DNA from: Chthoniobacteraceae bacterium
GTDB taxonomy: Bacteria; Verrucomicrobiota; Verrucomicrobiia; Chthoniobacterales; Chthoniobacteraceae
Reading direction: 5' to 3'
DNA length: 51,083 nt
NCBI GenBank assembly: GCA_947471505.1
Contig: CANIWM010000042.1
Coordinates: 1-51,083, forward strand
Position numbers and translations under genes: made by a program. The notes below the pieces were generated by a model. It saw nothing but the letters and a program-made list of their open reading frames with translations, was not told the origin of the DNA and made no database searches. Every line of letters begins with the position of its first letter. Within the stretch, counting starts at the first letter, position 1. Shown piece after piece: positions 19,301 to 27,623 of the stretch.

Positions 19301-21057
19301 CCGAATCCGACACCGCGAAATGGCTCGCCGGAGTGGATGCCCAATGGCAGGCGGCGTATCAGCGCGATGTCGTCGCGCCTTTCGAGAAAGCGAACGCCGA
19401 TTTGCGCCAGCAATACGTCGCGACGCTCGACAAGAATATCGCTGCGGCAAGCCTAGCGACGAAACTCAACGAAGCGCTCGTGTGGCGGAACGAAAAAGTG
19501 CGCGTCGCCACGCAAGCCCCGCACGACGCGCCGAACGATCCCGCCGCGCCCGCCGCGCTCATCCAGCTCCGCGATACTTGGCGCAAGAACTTCGGCAAAG
19601 TGGACCAGGACCGCTTCACCCGTGCGAAAGCGTTGCAGGTGCGCTACGACGCGCTGCTCGACCAAAACCAAAAAGCACTCACCCAGCGCCAGCGCCTCGA
19701 CGAAGCGCAGCTCCTCAAGACGCGGCGCGATGAAATCACCCGCGATTGGCTCAAGCCCGCGCTCGGAGCCGCCGCGCCCGTCGTCGCGGCATCCGCCAAT
19801 CCCGCTGGGAAACTCAAGGGCCGCGACGCGCTGGATTACCTCCTCGCCGCACACTGGCGCGTCGTCGTGGAAGAGCTGGGAAAGCGCGTCACCATCTCCG
19901 GTCCCGAGAAAATCCCCCACGGCCCGTTCGAGATTACAGAGCTACTCACTCCCGAGAAAGTCGAGAAAGACGCGAAGCCTCCGACCGACGACGACCTCGC
20001 CAAACTCGCCCCGATGCGCGGACTGCGGAAGTTCGAGCTTCGCGGCGCACCCATCACCGGCGCGGGTCTTGGCTTCCTGGCGGCGGCGGATGACCTTACG
20101 GACGTGATCCTTGATTGCCAGACCCTCACGGACGCTGTGTATGCCTCCATTGCTGGGAATCGGAAAGTGAAGAAGCTCACCCTTCGCGGCGGCAAGGATT
20201 TCACGACTGCTCGACTCGCGGAGTTATCGTGCATCCCAGAGTTGCAAGCTCTCGACGTTCGCGCAGTTGGCACATTCATCCCGGCTGCCATCCTAGTGAA
20301 AGCGCGCAACATGCAGCAGATATTCATCGAGCGACCCGCCCTCTCCGCCGATCAGCTCACCGCCCTCGCATCGCTCCCCGAGTTGGCGAAGCTCTCGTTT
20401 AATAACTGCCAGAGCCTCCCCGCCACGGGATGGAAGTCGCTGGAGCGTTCCAAGCTAGAGCACATCAGTTTTCAAAACAGTCCGCTCGTCGGCATAGACC
20501 TCGGCTTCATCGCGGCGATGCGAAAGCTCGAATCCATCGAGATTGACCCTGCTGATGCCCCGATGCTTGCCCGTGTGACCGGTGCGCCCGCATTGCGCAG
20601 TGTAGTGCTCTCGCCATCGCGCCCCGGCACCGACGCCGCGCTTACGGCGATAGCGACGGCGTTCCCGCGCCTCGAATCGCTCGTGCTTGGGAGAGCATCG
20701 CAGCCTTTCACAGCCGTCGGCATTCGTGCGCTGGCAAAGCTATCCAAGCTGGTGTCGGTGACTTTTACTTCGCCAAAAGTCACCGATGAGCAGCTTGCCG
20801 CCATCGCTGAATTTCCCGCGATGGAGACGCTGCGAATGGGCGGCGCTGGCATTTCAAACGAGCAAGTCGCGCTTCTTGCGAAAAGCAAAACACTCGCCGT
20901 ACTGGTCCTCACGAACACCCCGCTGACCGCCGACGCGGTAGAGCCGCTTAAGGCACTCCGTGGGCTCCGTGAACTCGATATACGCGACACAGAAATCCCG
21001 CCTGCCGCCACCGCAGAACTCCGTAAGGCTCTCCCAAAATGCAAAATCGAGAGGTAA
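16387..21057 (+). CDS. Sigma-factor-like / Ser-Thr kinase / C-type lectin / LRR fusion protein
   Basis: 1556 residues. Residues 1-225 resemble ECF-like sigma factors of Verrucomicrobiota and Planctomycetes ('YWYPIYVWWRRAG', 'FHRRWALTVLETAVEMLRAE', 'VLREAVFEFRKRHQEILR', then a short acidic tail). The segment that would be sigma region 2 is poorly conserved. A complete PknB-type kinase follows: RGGMGVVYK (Gly294), Lys314, HRDIKPANV (Asp408), DFG 426-428, APE near 455. A single membrane span lies at about 563-580. The part beyond it should be periplasmic: a C-type-lectin-like domain (about 620-765), a DUF1080/concanavalin-like beta domain (about 770-945), an Ala/Gln-rich helical segment (about 965-1130) and a leucine-rich RNI-type repeat (about 1180-1556). 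It reads as a transmembrane sensor kinase. No downstream effector is adjacent. Confidence 0.88.
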   Translation: MSAEHSSIVLPGSGLWPLALAGVQPVAGEALRRLEGIYWYPIYVWWRRAGLPPNKAIFATEGAFERWLGTEPPRAEDAGSRRMREWVLGRIEGLASGGVKLLGAPPVPVDPEWAEKRFAEEPECSADVLFHRRWALTVLETAVEMLRAEHSAPAMAERFSLLLQFLSYKSVGDELYAAASARSGMTAGVLREAVFEFRKRHQEILRIVIADTVAGSTELDAEMNELLAAAALDGESPASAPTKFVGLAPDELIARGMRSVVLTTGGGMDWVPPSIAEAVRLFPQYEIIDIVARGGMGVVYKARQATLGRMVGIKLMPLEVSANQEFAKRFTQEATTMAHLRHPHIIAVYNFGQTVEGHLFFVMEFVEGANLHQIIHGDGLAPERALAILDNVLDALAYAHGKGVVHRDIKPANVMVDADGNAKVADFGLARLNQPGSALAGRTMTSVIMGTPDYMAPEQSRDMKVDHRADIYSLGVMLYEMLVREVPRGIFEPPSKRVAVDARLDAVVIKAMQQARDRRFKSSEEMRSALALIRTKAAPRTHAVPVPVKPAAVAKPRSHRNTYIAAGAGVAALLTAVFWPKPRPLGPSDAERALAARGLTPRIAPTPAPTPVSKPTPPREKSDVAMFGDARYQFVSGALTWMEAKTAAELLGGRLATITSKEKDDFIRQTFGSMLVPAGHFVMLGGYRLKATADWQWLGDEPWSYEGWEQGEPSHAGAKAADMPVYLALSRLSVAKGGGLGWNDKTQSDSARTDFPVKCRGFILESAPDALAVRDAAEKERWKDALAGAVLPEGWKLADGVLTHPAAAVSTWQPEARMLDGAMRVAFEWTAPIAVQLGIRNDGNSMIRLTFAPAAGMKIERYLFNDRSSVLLIPEVKLPSPLVVKDTVRIEMRAVGEVVLVSVNGHVFAARDAEPKEGQPYLWVKKESVQTVSKFELLNLDPAKPVVAETKPAPMPEVPAVPVPVPTPAAPTESDTAKWLAGVDAQWQAAYQRDVVAPFEKANADLRQQYVATLDKNIAAASLATKLNEALVWRNEKVRVATQAPHDAPNDPAAPAALIQLRDTWRKNFGKVDQDRFTRAKALQVRYDALLDQNQKALTQRQRLDEAQLLKTRRDEITRDWLKPALGAAAPVVAASANPAGKLKGRDALDYLLAAHWRVVVEELGKRVTISGPEKIPHGPFEITELLTPEKVEKDAKPPTDDDLAKLAPMRGLRKFELRGAPITGAGLGFLAAADDLTDVILDCQTLTDAVYASIAGNRKVKKLTLRGGKDFTTARLAELSCIPELQALDVRAVGTFIPAAILVKARNMQQIFIERPALSADQLTALASLPELAKLSFNNCQSLPATGWKSLERSKLEHISFQNSPLVGIDLGFIAAMRKLESIEIDPADAPMLARVTGAPALRSVVLSPSRPGTDAALTAIATAFPRLESLVLGRASQPFTAVGIRALAKLSKLVSVTFTSPKVTDEQLAAIAEFPAMETLRMGGAGISNEQVALLAKSKTLAVLVLTNTPLTADAVEPLKALRGLRELDIRDTEIPPAATAELRKALPKCKIER

Positions 21058-21172
21058 CGCCCGCCGCCACCGGGAGCCCGGAAATGTGCAACGCAAACAG
21101 TTGTCGGATGGACGGCAGCGGCAAAACGAGCAGGCTCAAAGTGATGAAATACTCTCTCAAGATACTCCGGCC

Positions 21173-21547
21173 ATGAAACTTCGCATCACTGCAATCACAG
21201 GATTCCTCGCTGTAGCCTTCGGTGCGCTCGGCGCACACGGGCTAGAGGGCGCGCTCAAGCCCACGCTCGACGCGGCTCAACTCGCCAAGCAGCTCGGCTG
21301 GTGGCACACCGCAGGGCAGTACCACATCATCCACGCCGTAGCCATGCTGGCCATCGCGCTACGTGAGCCCGTCGCCGTGTGGGCGTGGCGGCTCATGCTT
21401 GCCGGGATCGTCCTCTTTTCTGGTAGTCTCTACATTATGGGAGCCACGGGGAATCTCGCGCTCCGCCACGCTACCCCTGTCGGTGGGCTGCTTCTGATGG
21501 CTGGCTGGCTGGCGCTGTGTTTTCAAAAAAAGACACTGCGCGCGTAA
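21173..21547 (+). CDS. DUF423 family membrane protein
   Basis: 124-residue integral membrane protein with four hydrophobic helices. The family signature is clear: 'FGALGAHGLE' near the N-terminus, 'WWHTAGQYHIIHAVAML', 'GIVLFSGSLYIM' and 'TPVGGLLLMAGW'. YgdD/YwdK-type proteins are widespread and of unknown function. Start ATG 21173 is immediately before the first helix. Confidence 0.92.
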   Translation: MKLRITAITGFLAVAFGALGAHGLEGALKPTLDAAQLAKQLGWWHTAGQYHIIHAVAMLAIALREPVAVWAWRLMLAGIVLFSGSLYIMGATGNLALRHATPVGGLLLMAGWLALCFQKKTLRA

Positions 21548-21592
21548 GAAGTTGCGCTTCCACTCGCGGTTGTTGCACGTTGTATTTGTATC

Positions 21593-22750
21593 ATGTCAAA
21601 GCCTGCCAATTTCACCGACCGCGTCTTTCCTGCATTCAGCCTGCCACGGCTGCTGCGTACCGTCTTTGCTCCGAATGGAGGCGAGCGAGTGTGTATCCTC
21701 ATCGACCTCGACGACCCGCGTGAGGTGGAGGGGATGCGCTTTTTGGAAAACCCGGACAACTGCATCCAGCGAAACGCGCACGATGTCTTTTACCAAGGGC
21801 TGCGCAATGGTGCAGCGGCGGAGCTAGGGCTGCTCGGCGGAGAGCTGTTCGCCTACGAGGTGACGGGCGGGAGTAATCTGGATTTGCCCGATGAAGTGTT
21901 CGCGTCCGATGGCCAGAAGCTGAGCTTCACGGCGGACATTTATCCGAACTACGACATCATCCTTTGCATTTCCACTTACTCTGCCACGGCACCGCTCACG
22001 GCCAGCGCGAAGCAGTTTGGATTTCGTGGCGCGACGATGCACGGGATGAACAAAATCATCCTCTCCAGCGGCCTCGCTGTGGACTACGATGAAGTGAGCG
22101 AGGAAGCCGAAAAACTGCGCCTCGGGATGACGAACGCTGACTGGATCGAAATTGACCACGAGTATGCAGGCGAATGCTCCACGTTACGCATCGAGCTGGG
22201 TGGCCAAGAGGCGCAGAAATCTCACGGACTCTGTCGCGGCGGGCCGGATGTGGCGAATCTCCCGGCGGGGGAAATCTACTACGTCCCGACGGGTGTCGAG
22301 GGCACCTTTCCCATGCGTTACGACGATGGCACTATCGGTCGCCAGCACGTCACGGGCGGACGCGTCTTTCGCGCCGAGTTGCTACGCGGGAACCCCGAGA
22401 CGATCGCTGAGCATAACGAAAAGCTGAAGAGCGATCCCGTGACGGGCGAACTGGGCGAGTTAGGATTCGGAACGCAGCGGTTGCCCGTGAGTGGGCGAGA
22501 CATTCAGGACGAGAAAATCCTTGGCACGATGCACGTTGCCACTGGGCGCAGCGACCATCTCGGCGGGAAATTGACACCCGACCGTTTTGCAAATCGCCTG
22601 AACGCCACTCACGACGACATCCTCTTTTCGCCGACCAAGACACCCGACATCCGCGTGCCCCAAGTGCGGATGCACCGCGACGGGCGGACGGTCGTGCTTA
22701 TCGAGAATTACGAGCCTGCCGAATACATGAGAGCGTTGATTGGCGCGTAG
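21593..22750 (+). CDS. M29-like metallo-aminopeptidase
   Basis: 385 residues. The C-terminal half carries the aminopeptidase T/AmpS (M29) metal-binding pattern in order: Glu in '[17 protein letters not shown]', Glu in 'GELGFGT', His in '[17 protein letters not shown]' and the HxD site in 'THDDILF'. Family enzymes use two divalent metals to remove N-terminal residues. The N-terminal half is more divergent than in classical M29 enzymes, so the substrate may differ. Cytoplasmic, no signal peptide. Starts 45 bp after the DUF423 gene. Confidence 0.75.
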   Translation: MSKPANFTDRVFPAFSLPRLLRTVFAPNGGERVCILIDLDDPREVEGMRFLENPDNCIQRNAHDVFYQGLRNGAAAELGLLGGELFAYEVTGGSNLDLPDEVFASDGQKLSFTADIYPNYDIILCISTYSATAPLTASAKQFGFRGATMHGMNKIILSSGLAVDYDEVSEEAEKLRLGMTNADWIEIDHEYAGECSTLRIELGGQEAQKSHGLCRGGPDVANLPAGEIYYVPTGVEGTFPMRYDDGTIGRQHVTGGRVFRAELLRGNPETIAEHNEKLKSDPVTGELGELGFGTQRLPVSGRDIQDEKILGTMHVATGRSDHLGGKLTPDRFANRLNATHDDILFSPTKTPDIRVPQVRMHRDGRTVVLIENYEPAEYMRALIGA

Positions 22751-22794
22751 AAAGCTCGCGTTTCTGGGCGCGCTTCGTGCATGGTGCGGGCTGT

Positions 22795-23769
22795 ATGTTT
22801 ACACGTCAGCCCAATAGTCCAATATCCGTTGTCACCGGAGCCGCAGGTTTCCTCGGCTCGCATCTCACCGACCGCCTTTTGGCGGAAGGGCACCGCGTGA
22901 TCGGGATCGATAACTTCATCACCGGCAACACGAACAATATCGCGCATCTCGCGGGGAATGAAGGCTACCGCTTCATTAAGCACGATGTGTCGAACTTCAT
23001 CTTTTTGCCGGATGATGTGGATTACGTCTTCCATTTCGCTTCGCCCGCCTCGCCTATAGACTACTTGGAGTTTCCGATTCAGACGCTCAAAGTCGGCTCG
23101 TTGGGGACCCACAATACTCTGGGATTGGCGAAGGACAAAAAAGCGCGCTACCTCATTGCCAGCACGAGTGAGTGCTACGGCGACCCGCTGGAGCATCCAC
23201 AAAAAGAGAGCTATTGGGGGAATGTGAATCCGGTCGGGCCGCGCGGGTGTTACGACGAAGCGAAGCGCTTCGCCGAGGCGATGACGATGGCCTACCATCG
23301 GGCGCATGGGGTTGATACGAAGATCGTTCGCATATTTAACACGTACGGCCCTCGGATGCGGTTGCGCGATGGGAGAGTGGTGCCAGCGTTTGTCGGGCAA
23401 GCGCTGACGAATAAGCCGATTTCGGTCTTCGGGGATGGTTCGCAGACGCGCTCGTTTTGCTACTGTGCGGACCTCATTGATGGCATCTACAAGCTCTCGC
23501 AGTCGGATTTTCACGAACCGGTGAATATCGGCAATCCGCACGAGATGACGATCCTCCAGTTTGCCGAAGAAGTGATCAAATACACGGGCTCCAGCTCGAT
23601 CATCGACCATAAGCCGCTGCCCGTGGACGACCCGAAGGTGCGCAAGCCGGACATCACGCGCGCCCGCACGCTCCTAGGCTGGGAGCCGAAGGTGGAATTC
23701 GCCGAAGGTATCGTGAAGACCATCGAGTTTTTCAAAGGCCGCGTGGCCGCCGGGGACGTCGTGGCGTGA
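22795..23769 (+). CDS. UDP-glucuronate decarboxylase-like NAD-dependent epimerase
   Basis: Extended SDR protein, 324 residues, cytoplasmic. NAD-binding motif TGAAGFLG at 14-21, '[11 protein letters not shown]', the Ser of 'STSECYGDP', YDEAK for the catalytic Tyr/Lys pair, '[10 protein letters not shown]' and '[12 protein letters not shown]' match UXS enzymes, which convert UDP-glucuronate to UDP-xylose. A related UDP-sugar epimerase role cannot be excluded. Start at the ATG giving MFTRQPNS. It opens an envelope-related gene run: the lipoprotein gene overlaps its stop by 4 bp. Confidence 0.85.
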   Translation: MFTRQPNSPISVVTGAAGFLGSHLTDRLLAEGHRVIGIDNFITGNTNNIAHLAGNEGYRFIKHDVSNFIFLPDDVDYVFHFASPASPIDYLEFPIQTLKVGSLGTHNTLGLAKDKKARYLIASTSECYGDPLEHPQKESYWGNVNPVGPRGCYDEAKRFAEAMTMAYHRAHGVDTKIVRIFNTYGPRMRLRDGRVVPAFVGQALTNKPISVFGDGSQTRSFCYCADLIDGIYKLSQSDFHEPVNIGNPHEMTILQFAEEVIKYTGSSSIIDHKPLPVDDPKVRKPDITRARTLLGWEPKVEFAEGIVKTIEFFKGRVAAGDVVA

Positions 23770-25433
23770 GTTTGTTGCGAGTTGGTCAGGGGTTCAGGGT
23801 TGCATCCGGCGGTCGCATCTGGAAACTGCGTGCAGTGCTCACCCGCATTACCGCATTCACCATCCTTGTTTTCGCCGCGCAGCTTTCCGGCTGTGGGCGT
23901 GCGCCGGATCGTGCGGAGATTGTCGTCATCAACGGTGCCGAGCCTGCTTCCATTGACCCGGCGAAAATCGCAGGGCAACCGGAGGGCCGTGTCGCTTATT
24001 GCATGTTTGAGGGGCTCGCGCGCTACAACGATAATGGCGAGAGCGAGCCAGGGATCGCGGAGCGCTGGGACCTAACGCCTGATGGGCGAACCTACACGTT
24101 CCATCTCCGCAAGGCGCAGTGGAGCAATGGCGACGCGGTCACGGCTCAGGATTTTGTGTGGTCGTGGCTGCGCGTGCTGCGGGAACCGAGCGCCGAGTAT
24201 CGCTACCAGATGTATTACCTGAGGGGAGGTGAAGATTTTGCGAAGGCGTTCGATGAGCAAAAGAGCCCAGACGAAAAAACCGTCGGCTTGCGCGCAGCGG
24301 ACGATCTGACGCTCGTCGTGGAACTCACGAACCCGACGCCCTACTTTATCGACCTTTGCGCGTTCTATACGTTTTTCCCCGTACATCGCGGAAGCATCGA
24401 AGCGGCGGAAAAAGCAGGCCAATCGTGGCTGCGCCCGAGCACGCTCGTGGGCAACGGGCCCTTTTTACTGAAGGAGTGGCGCCTGAACGATCGCATCCGC
24501 GTGGCTAAGAATCCGCGCTATTGGGATGTCGCAAACGTCTTGGTTCAGACTCTCGATATCATTCCGGGGACCAACCCGAATACCGCGTTCAATTTCTACC
24601 ACAGCGGTGTCGCGGACCTTATTCTCGACAAAGCACTCATCCCCACATCGCTCATCCCTGAGCTTAAAAAGCGACCTGATTTTCACTCCACGCCAATCCT
24701 TGGGACGTACTTCATGCGGTTCAACGTGACAAAGAAACCGTTCGACGATGCGCGGGTGCGGCGCGCGTTTTCCATGCTCGTGGATAAGCCGCTGCTTACC
24801 GATAAAATCACCCAAGCGGGCGAAGTGCCTACAAATGAATTTGTCCCCGCAGGAACCGCTGGCTACGTCTCCCCGAAAGGCCTGGCGCGCGATGTGGACG
24901 GTGCGCGCAAGCTGCTCGCCGAGGCGGGATTCCCCGGCGGCAAGGATTTCCCGCAGGTGCATTATCTTTATACCAACCGCAGCGAAGTGGACGACAAGGT
25001 GGCCGTGGAAATCCAGTCGATGTTCAAAAAAGAACTCGGGATATCCATAGACCTCACGAAGCAAGAATGGAGCGTCTATCAAGAATCGCTAAAGAAGCTC
25101 GATTACGACTTCGCGCGGTCTTCGTGGGTCGGCGACTACAAAGACCCGAACACGTTTCTCGATATGTGGCTCGCCAGCAGTGGCAATAACGAGACGGGTT
25201 GGAGTGACAAGCAATACGACGATCTCATTGGCTCCGCCGGGAAGGAACCCGATCGCGAGAAACGCTACGCATTTTTTCGCCAAGCCGAGAGCAGGCTCTT
25301 GAGTGAAGCCGTCGTCTGCCCACTCTTTACTTACGTTGTCATCATGTTTTACGACGATAAACGGCTCGGTGGCGTCCACGGAAACATCACGGACGAACAC
25401 CCGTTCCGCACCTTGCACTGGAAGAAACCGTGA
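23766..25433 (+). CDS. Oligopeptide-binding lipoprotein (OppA/SBP family 5)
   Basis: Substrate-binding protein of a peptide ABC importer, lipid-anchored in the periplasm. The lipobox is LSGC (Cys43 from the GTG at 23766; residue 20 if translation starts at GTG 23835, which gives a neater signal peptide). SBP_bac_5 motifs are present: '[17 protein letters not shown]', 'FEGLARY', '[18 protein letters not shown]', '[16 protein letters not shown]'. 555 residues is normal. No permease or ATPase is adjacent, so it either serves a transporter elsewhere or has another role, such as peptidoglycan peptide recycling. The GTG start overlaps the previous stop (GTGA). Confidence 0.88.
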   Translation: MSLLRVGQGFRVASGGRIWKLRAVLTRITAFTILVFAAQLSGCGRAPDRAEIVVINGAEPASIDPAKIAGQPEGRVAYCMFEGLARYNDNGESEPGIAERWDLTPDGRTYTFHLRKAQWSNGDAVTAQDFVWSWLRVLREPSAEYRYQMYYLRGGEDFAKAFDEQKSPDEKTVGLRAADDLTLVVELTNPTPYFIDLCAFYTFFPVHRGSIEAAEKAGQSWLRPSTLVGNGPFLLKEWRLNDRIRVAKNPRYWDVANVLVQTLDIIPGTNPNTAFNFYHSGVADLILDKALIPTSLIPELKKRPDFHSTPILGTYFMRFNVTKKPFDDARVRRAFSMLVDKPLLTDKITQAGEVPTNEFVPAGTAGYVSPKGLARDVDGARKLLAEAGFPGGKDFPQVHYLYTNRSEVDDKVAVEIQSMFKKELGISIDLTKQEWSVYQESLKKLDYDFARSSWVGDYKDPNTFLDMWLASSGNNETGWSDKQYDDLIGSAGKEPDREKRYAFFRQAESRLLSEAVVCPLFTYVVIMFYDDKRLGGVHGNITDEHPFRTLHWKKP

Positions 25434-27499
25434 TGCATCTCATCGTCTATCTGCTCTATCGCGCGCTCGGGTTTGGAATCGGTCTTTTGCCGCTCGGCCT
25501 CGTGATCTGCATCGGGCGAGTGATCGGACTGTGCGGTTATTTCCTCGTGGCGAAATACCGTCGCATCGCCCTGCACAATCTTCGCATTGCATTTCCCGAG
25601 AAAACCCCGAAGGAACGCCGCTCGCTGGCGCGTGCGCATTTCGCGAGGCTCGTCGGCAATCTCTTCGCTGCTGAGAAAATCGGGCGGCTATCTCGCGAGC
25701 AAGTCTCCGCGCTCGTAGAAATCGAAGGCAGGGAGATCATCGAGAAACTTGTCGCAAGTAAACGCGGAATCGTCGTTCTCGTCAGCCATATCGGGAACTG
25801 GGAACTGCTCTCGCAGCTTTGGCCGGTTATTTTCCAGTGCTCTAGCGGTTCCGTCTATCAACAGCTCGGCAATCGGTACATCGACGCCCATGTTCGCAAA
25901 ACTCGCAGCCGACTTGGGCTCGCACTTTTCGAGAGGAAGGAAGGGTTTACTCAGGCGATGGAGATGCTGCGGAAAGGCGGCTGCGTAGGCGTGCTGTCCG
26001 ATCAACATGCGGGCGACGCAGGTGTCTGGTGCCCACTCTTTGGGCGGCTCGCCAGCACGACTTCACTGCCCGCGATGCTCGCCCTTCGCACCAAGGCCGC
26101 GCTGGTCCCCTTGGCCATGCACACGGACGGCGTGGGGAAATGGAGACTCATTATAGAGAAGCCCGTGGTGCCCGACGAAAATGACGCCGCAACCGTCACT
26201 GCGCAGCTCAACATTGCGCTCGAGACACAAATCCGGAGAGTGCCCGCCGATTGGTTTTGGGTTCATAACCGTTGGAAAACGCCGAAGCCTGATTTTCTCC
26301 TCGTGAACTACAAACGCGGCATCGCCTACCAGCGCATCGTGACGGAAGAAACCGTCCCTGATGCCGCCGCGGGCGAGCTCTTTGTGTTCGCCGCGCGCAA
26401 AGTCGCGCCCGCTCCGCAACTCCAGCCATTCCGTATTCTCATCCGCTCGTCGAACTGGCTTGGCGACGCCGTCATGACCGTGCCCGCGATCCGCGCAATC
26501 AAGCGTGGACGGCCCGACGCACACATCACCGTCCTCACGCCCGCCAAGCTCGCCGACGTTTACCGACTCATCCCCGAAGTGGATGACATCATCACATTCA
26601 CCCCACAGAAGGGCAGGGGACTCGCCCGCAAACTCCGCGGCATCTTTCACGTATTCACCGTCGCCCGGCTCGTGAAACAGCGCGCCCCATTCGATGTCGC
26701 GATTCTTTTCCCCAATAGCATCCGCACCGCTATCGAGACATGGCTGACCGGAATCCCACGGCGTGTCGGTTTCCCCGGCCACGCGCCGCGTTCATGGCTG
26801 CTCAATCAAGTCCTCCGTGACAAGCCGCGCAAGAAGAGCGACGGCCCCGCTCCTCCTCCAATTCACCAGGTGAACCATTACTTGCGCATCGTCGAGTTCA
26901 TCGGGGGACGTGCGGATATGGGGATGCAGCCGCTCGATGCCGCCGTCGAAATCTCGCAGGAAAGAATGTCGTCGCCGCGCGTCGTCGTGCCGCGCGTCCG
27001 CATCGCCATTTGTCCAGGCGCAGAATACGGCCCTGCGAAACGCTGGATGCCCGAGCGTTTTGCCGAGGTGATGCGCGCAGTGAGTGACGAATACGAGACG
27101 GATTGGTTCCTCGTCGGCACCGCCAAGGACTGGCCCGTGGCGGACGACATTGAGAAGCGCGCTTCGCTCCCTAGTGCAAAAAATGTCTGCGGCACCACCT
27201 CGTTGAAAGAGCTGATCGAACTGCTGAAAAGCTGCCACGTCCTTGTCACCAACGACACCGGGACCATGCATCTCGCGGCGCTCCTTGGACTGCGAACCAT
27301 CTCCATCTTCGGCAGCACCGAGCCCACGCTTACTGGACCTCTTGGCCCAGGCCACGTCGTGCTGCGACACCAAGTCGAATGCAGCCCATGCTTCCTACGC
27401 GAATGCCCGCTCGACTTCCGCTGTATGAAAGCGATCGAAGCCATCGAAGTCGCCGCTGCCGTTTGCTCGATTATCGATGAAGGCGTGGAAGTGAAGTAG
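25433..27499 (+). CDS. LpxL-type lipid A acyltransferase fused to a WaaF-type heptosyltransferase
   Basis: 688 residues with two complete enzymes. Residues 1 to about 295 are an LpxL/HtrB acyltransferase: N-terminal hydrophobic anchor, HxxxxE motif HIGNWE (His119, Glu124), 'SDQHAGDAGVWCPLFGR', 'WFWVHNRWKT'. Residues about 333-688 form a GT9 glycosyltransferase: 'RSSNWLGDAVMTVPAIRA', 'PGAEYGPAKRWMPERF', 'TNDTGTMHLAALLG', and the conserved Cys-rich 'CSPCFLRECPLDFRCM' typical of heptosyltransferase II. The fusion would couple secondary acylation of lipid A with inner-core sugar addition at the inner membrane. Starts at ATG 25433, overlapping the previous stop by one base (TGATG); a GTG one codon earlier is possible. 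Confidence 0.9.
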   Translation: MHLIVYLLYRALGFGIGLLPLGLVICIGRVIGLCGYFLVAKYRRIALHNLRIAFPEKTPKERRSLARAHFARLVGNLFAAEKIGRLSREQVSALVEIEGREIIEKLVASKRGIVVLVSHIGNWELLSQLWPVIFQCSSGSVYQQLGNRYIDAHVRKTRSRLGLALFERKEGFTQAMEMLRKGGCVGVLSDQHAGDAGVWCPLFGRLASTTSLPAMLALRTKAALVPLAMHTDGVGKWRLIIEKPVVPDENDAATVTAQLNIALETQIRRVPADWFWVHNRWKTPKPDFLLVNYKRGIAYQRIVTEETVPDAAAGELFVFAARKVAPAPQLQPFRILIRSSNWLGDAVMTVPAIRAIKRGRPDAHITVLTPAKLADVYRLIPEVDDIITFTPQKGRGLARKLRGIFHVFTVARLVKQRAPFDVAILFPNSIRTAIETWLTGIPRRVGFPGHAPRSWLLNQVLRDKPRKKSDGPAPPPIHQVNHYLRIVEFIGGRADMGMQPLDAAVEISQERMSSPRVVVPRVRIAICPGAEYGPAKRWMPERFAEVMRAVSDEYETDWFLVGTAKDWPVADDIEKRASLPSAKNVCGTTSLKELIELLKSCHVLVTNDTGTMHLAALLGLRTISIFGSTEPTLTGPLGPGHVVLRHQVECSPCFLRECPLDFRCMKAIEAIEVAAAVCSIIDEGVEVK

Positions 27500-27623
27500 C
27501 CAACGGGACACGGACCACAATCCTCACTCGGCGAGCAAAAACCCGAACGCGCCGCGTGACAATCCCCCACAACCGGCTAAACACCCCGCCCCGCCCGAAC
27601 GACCAATCAATTTCAGATACACT

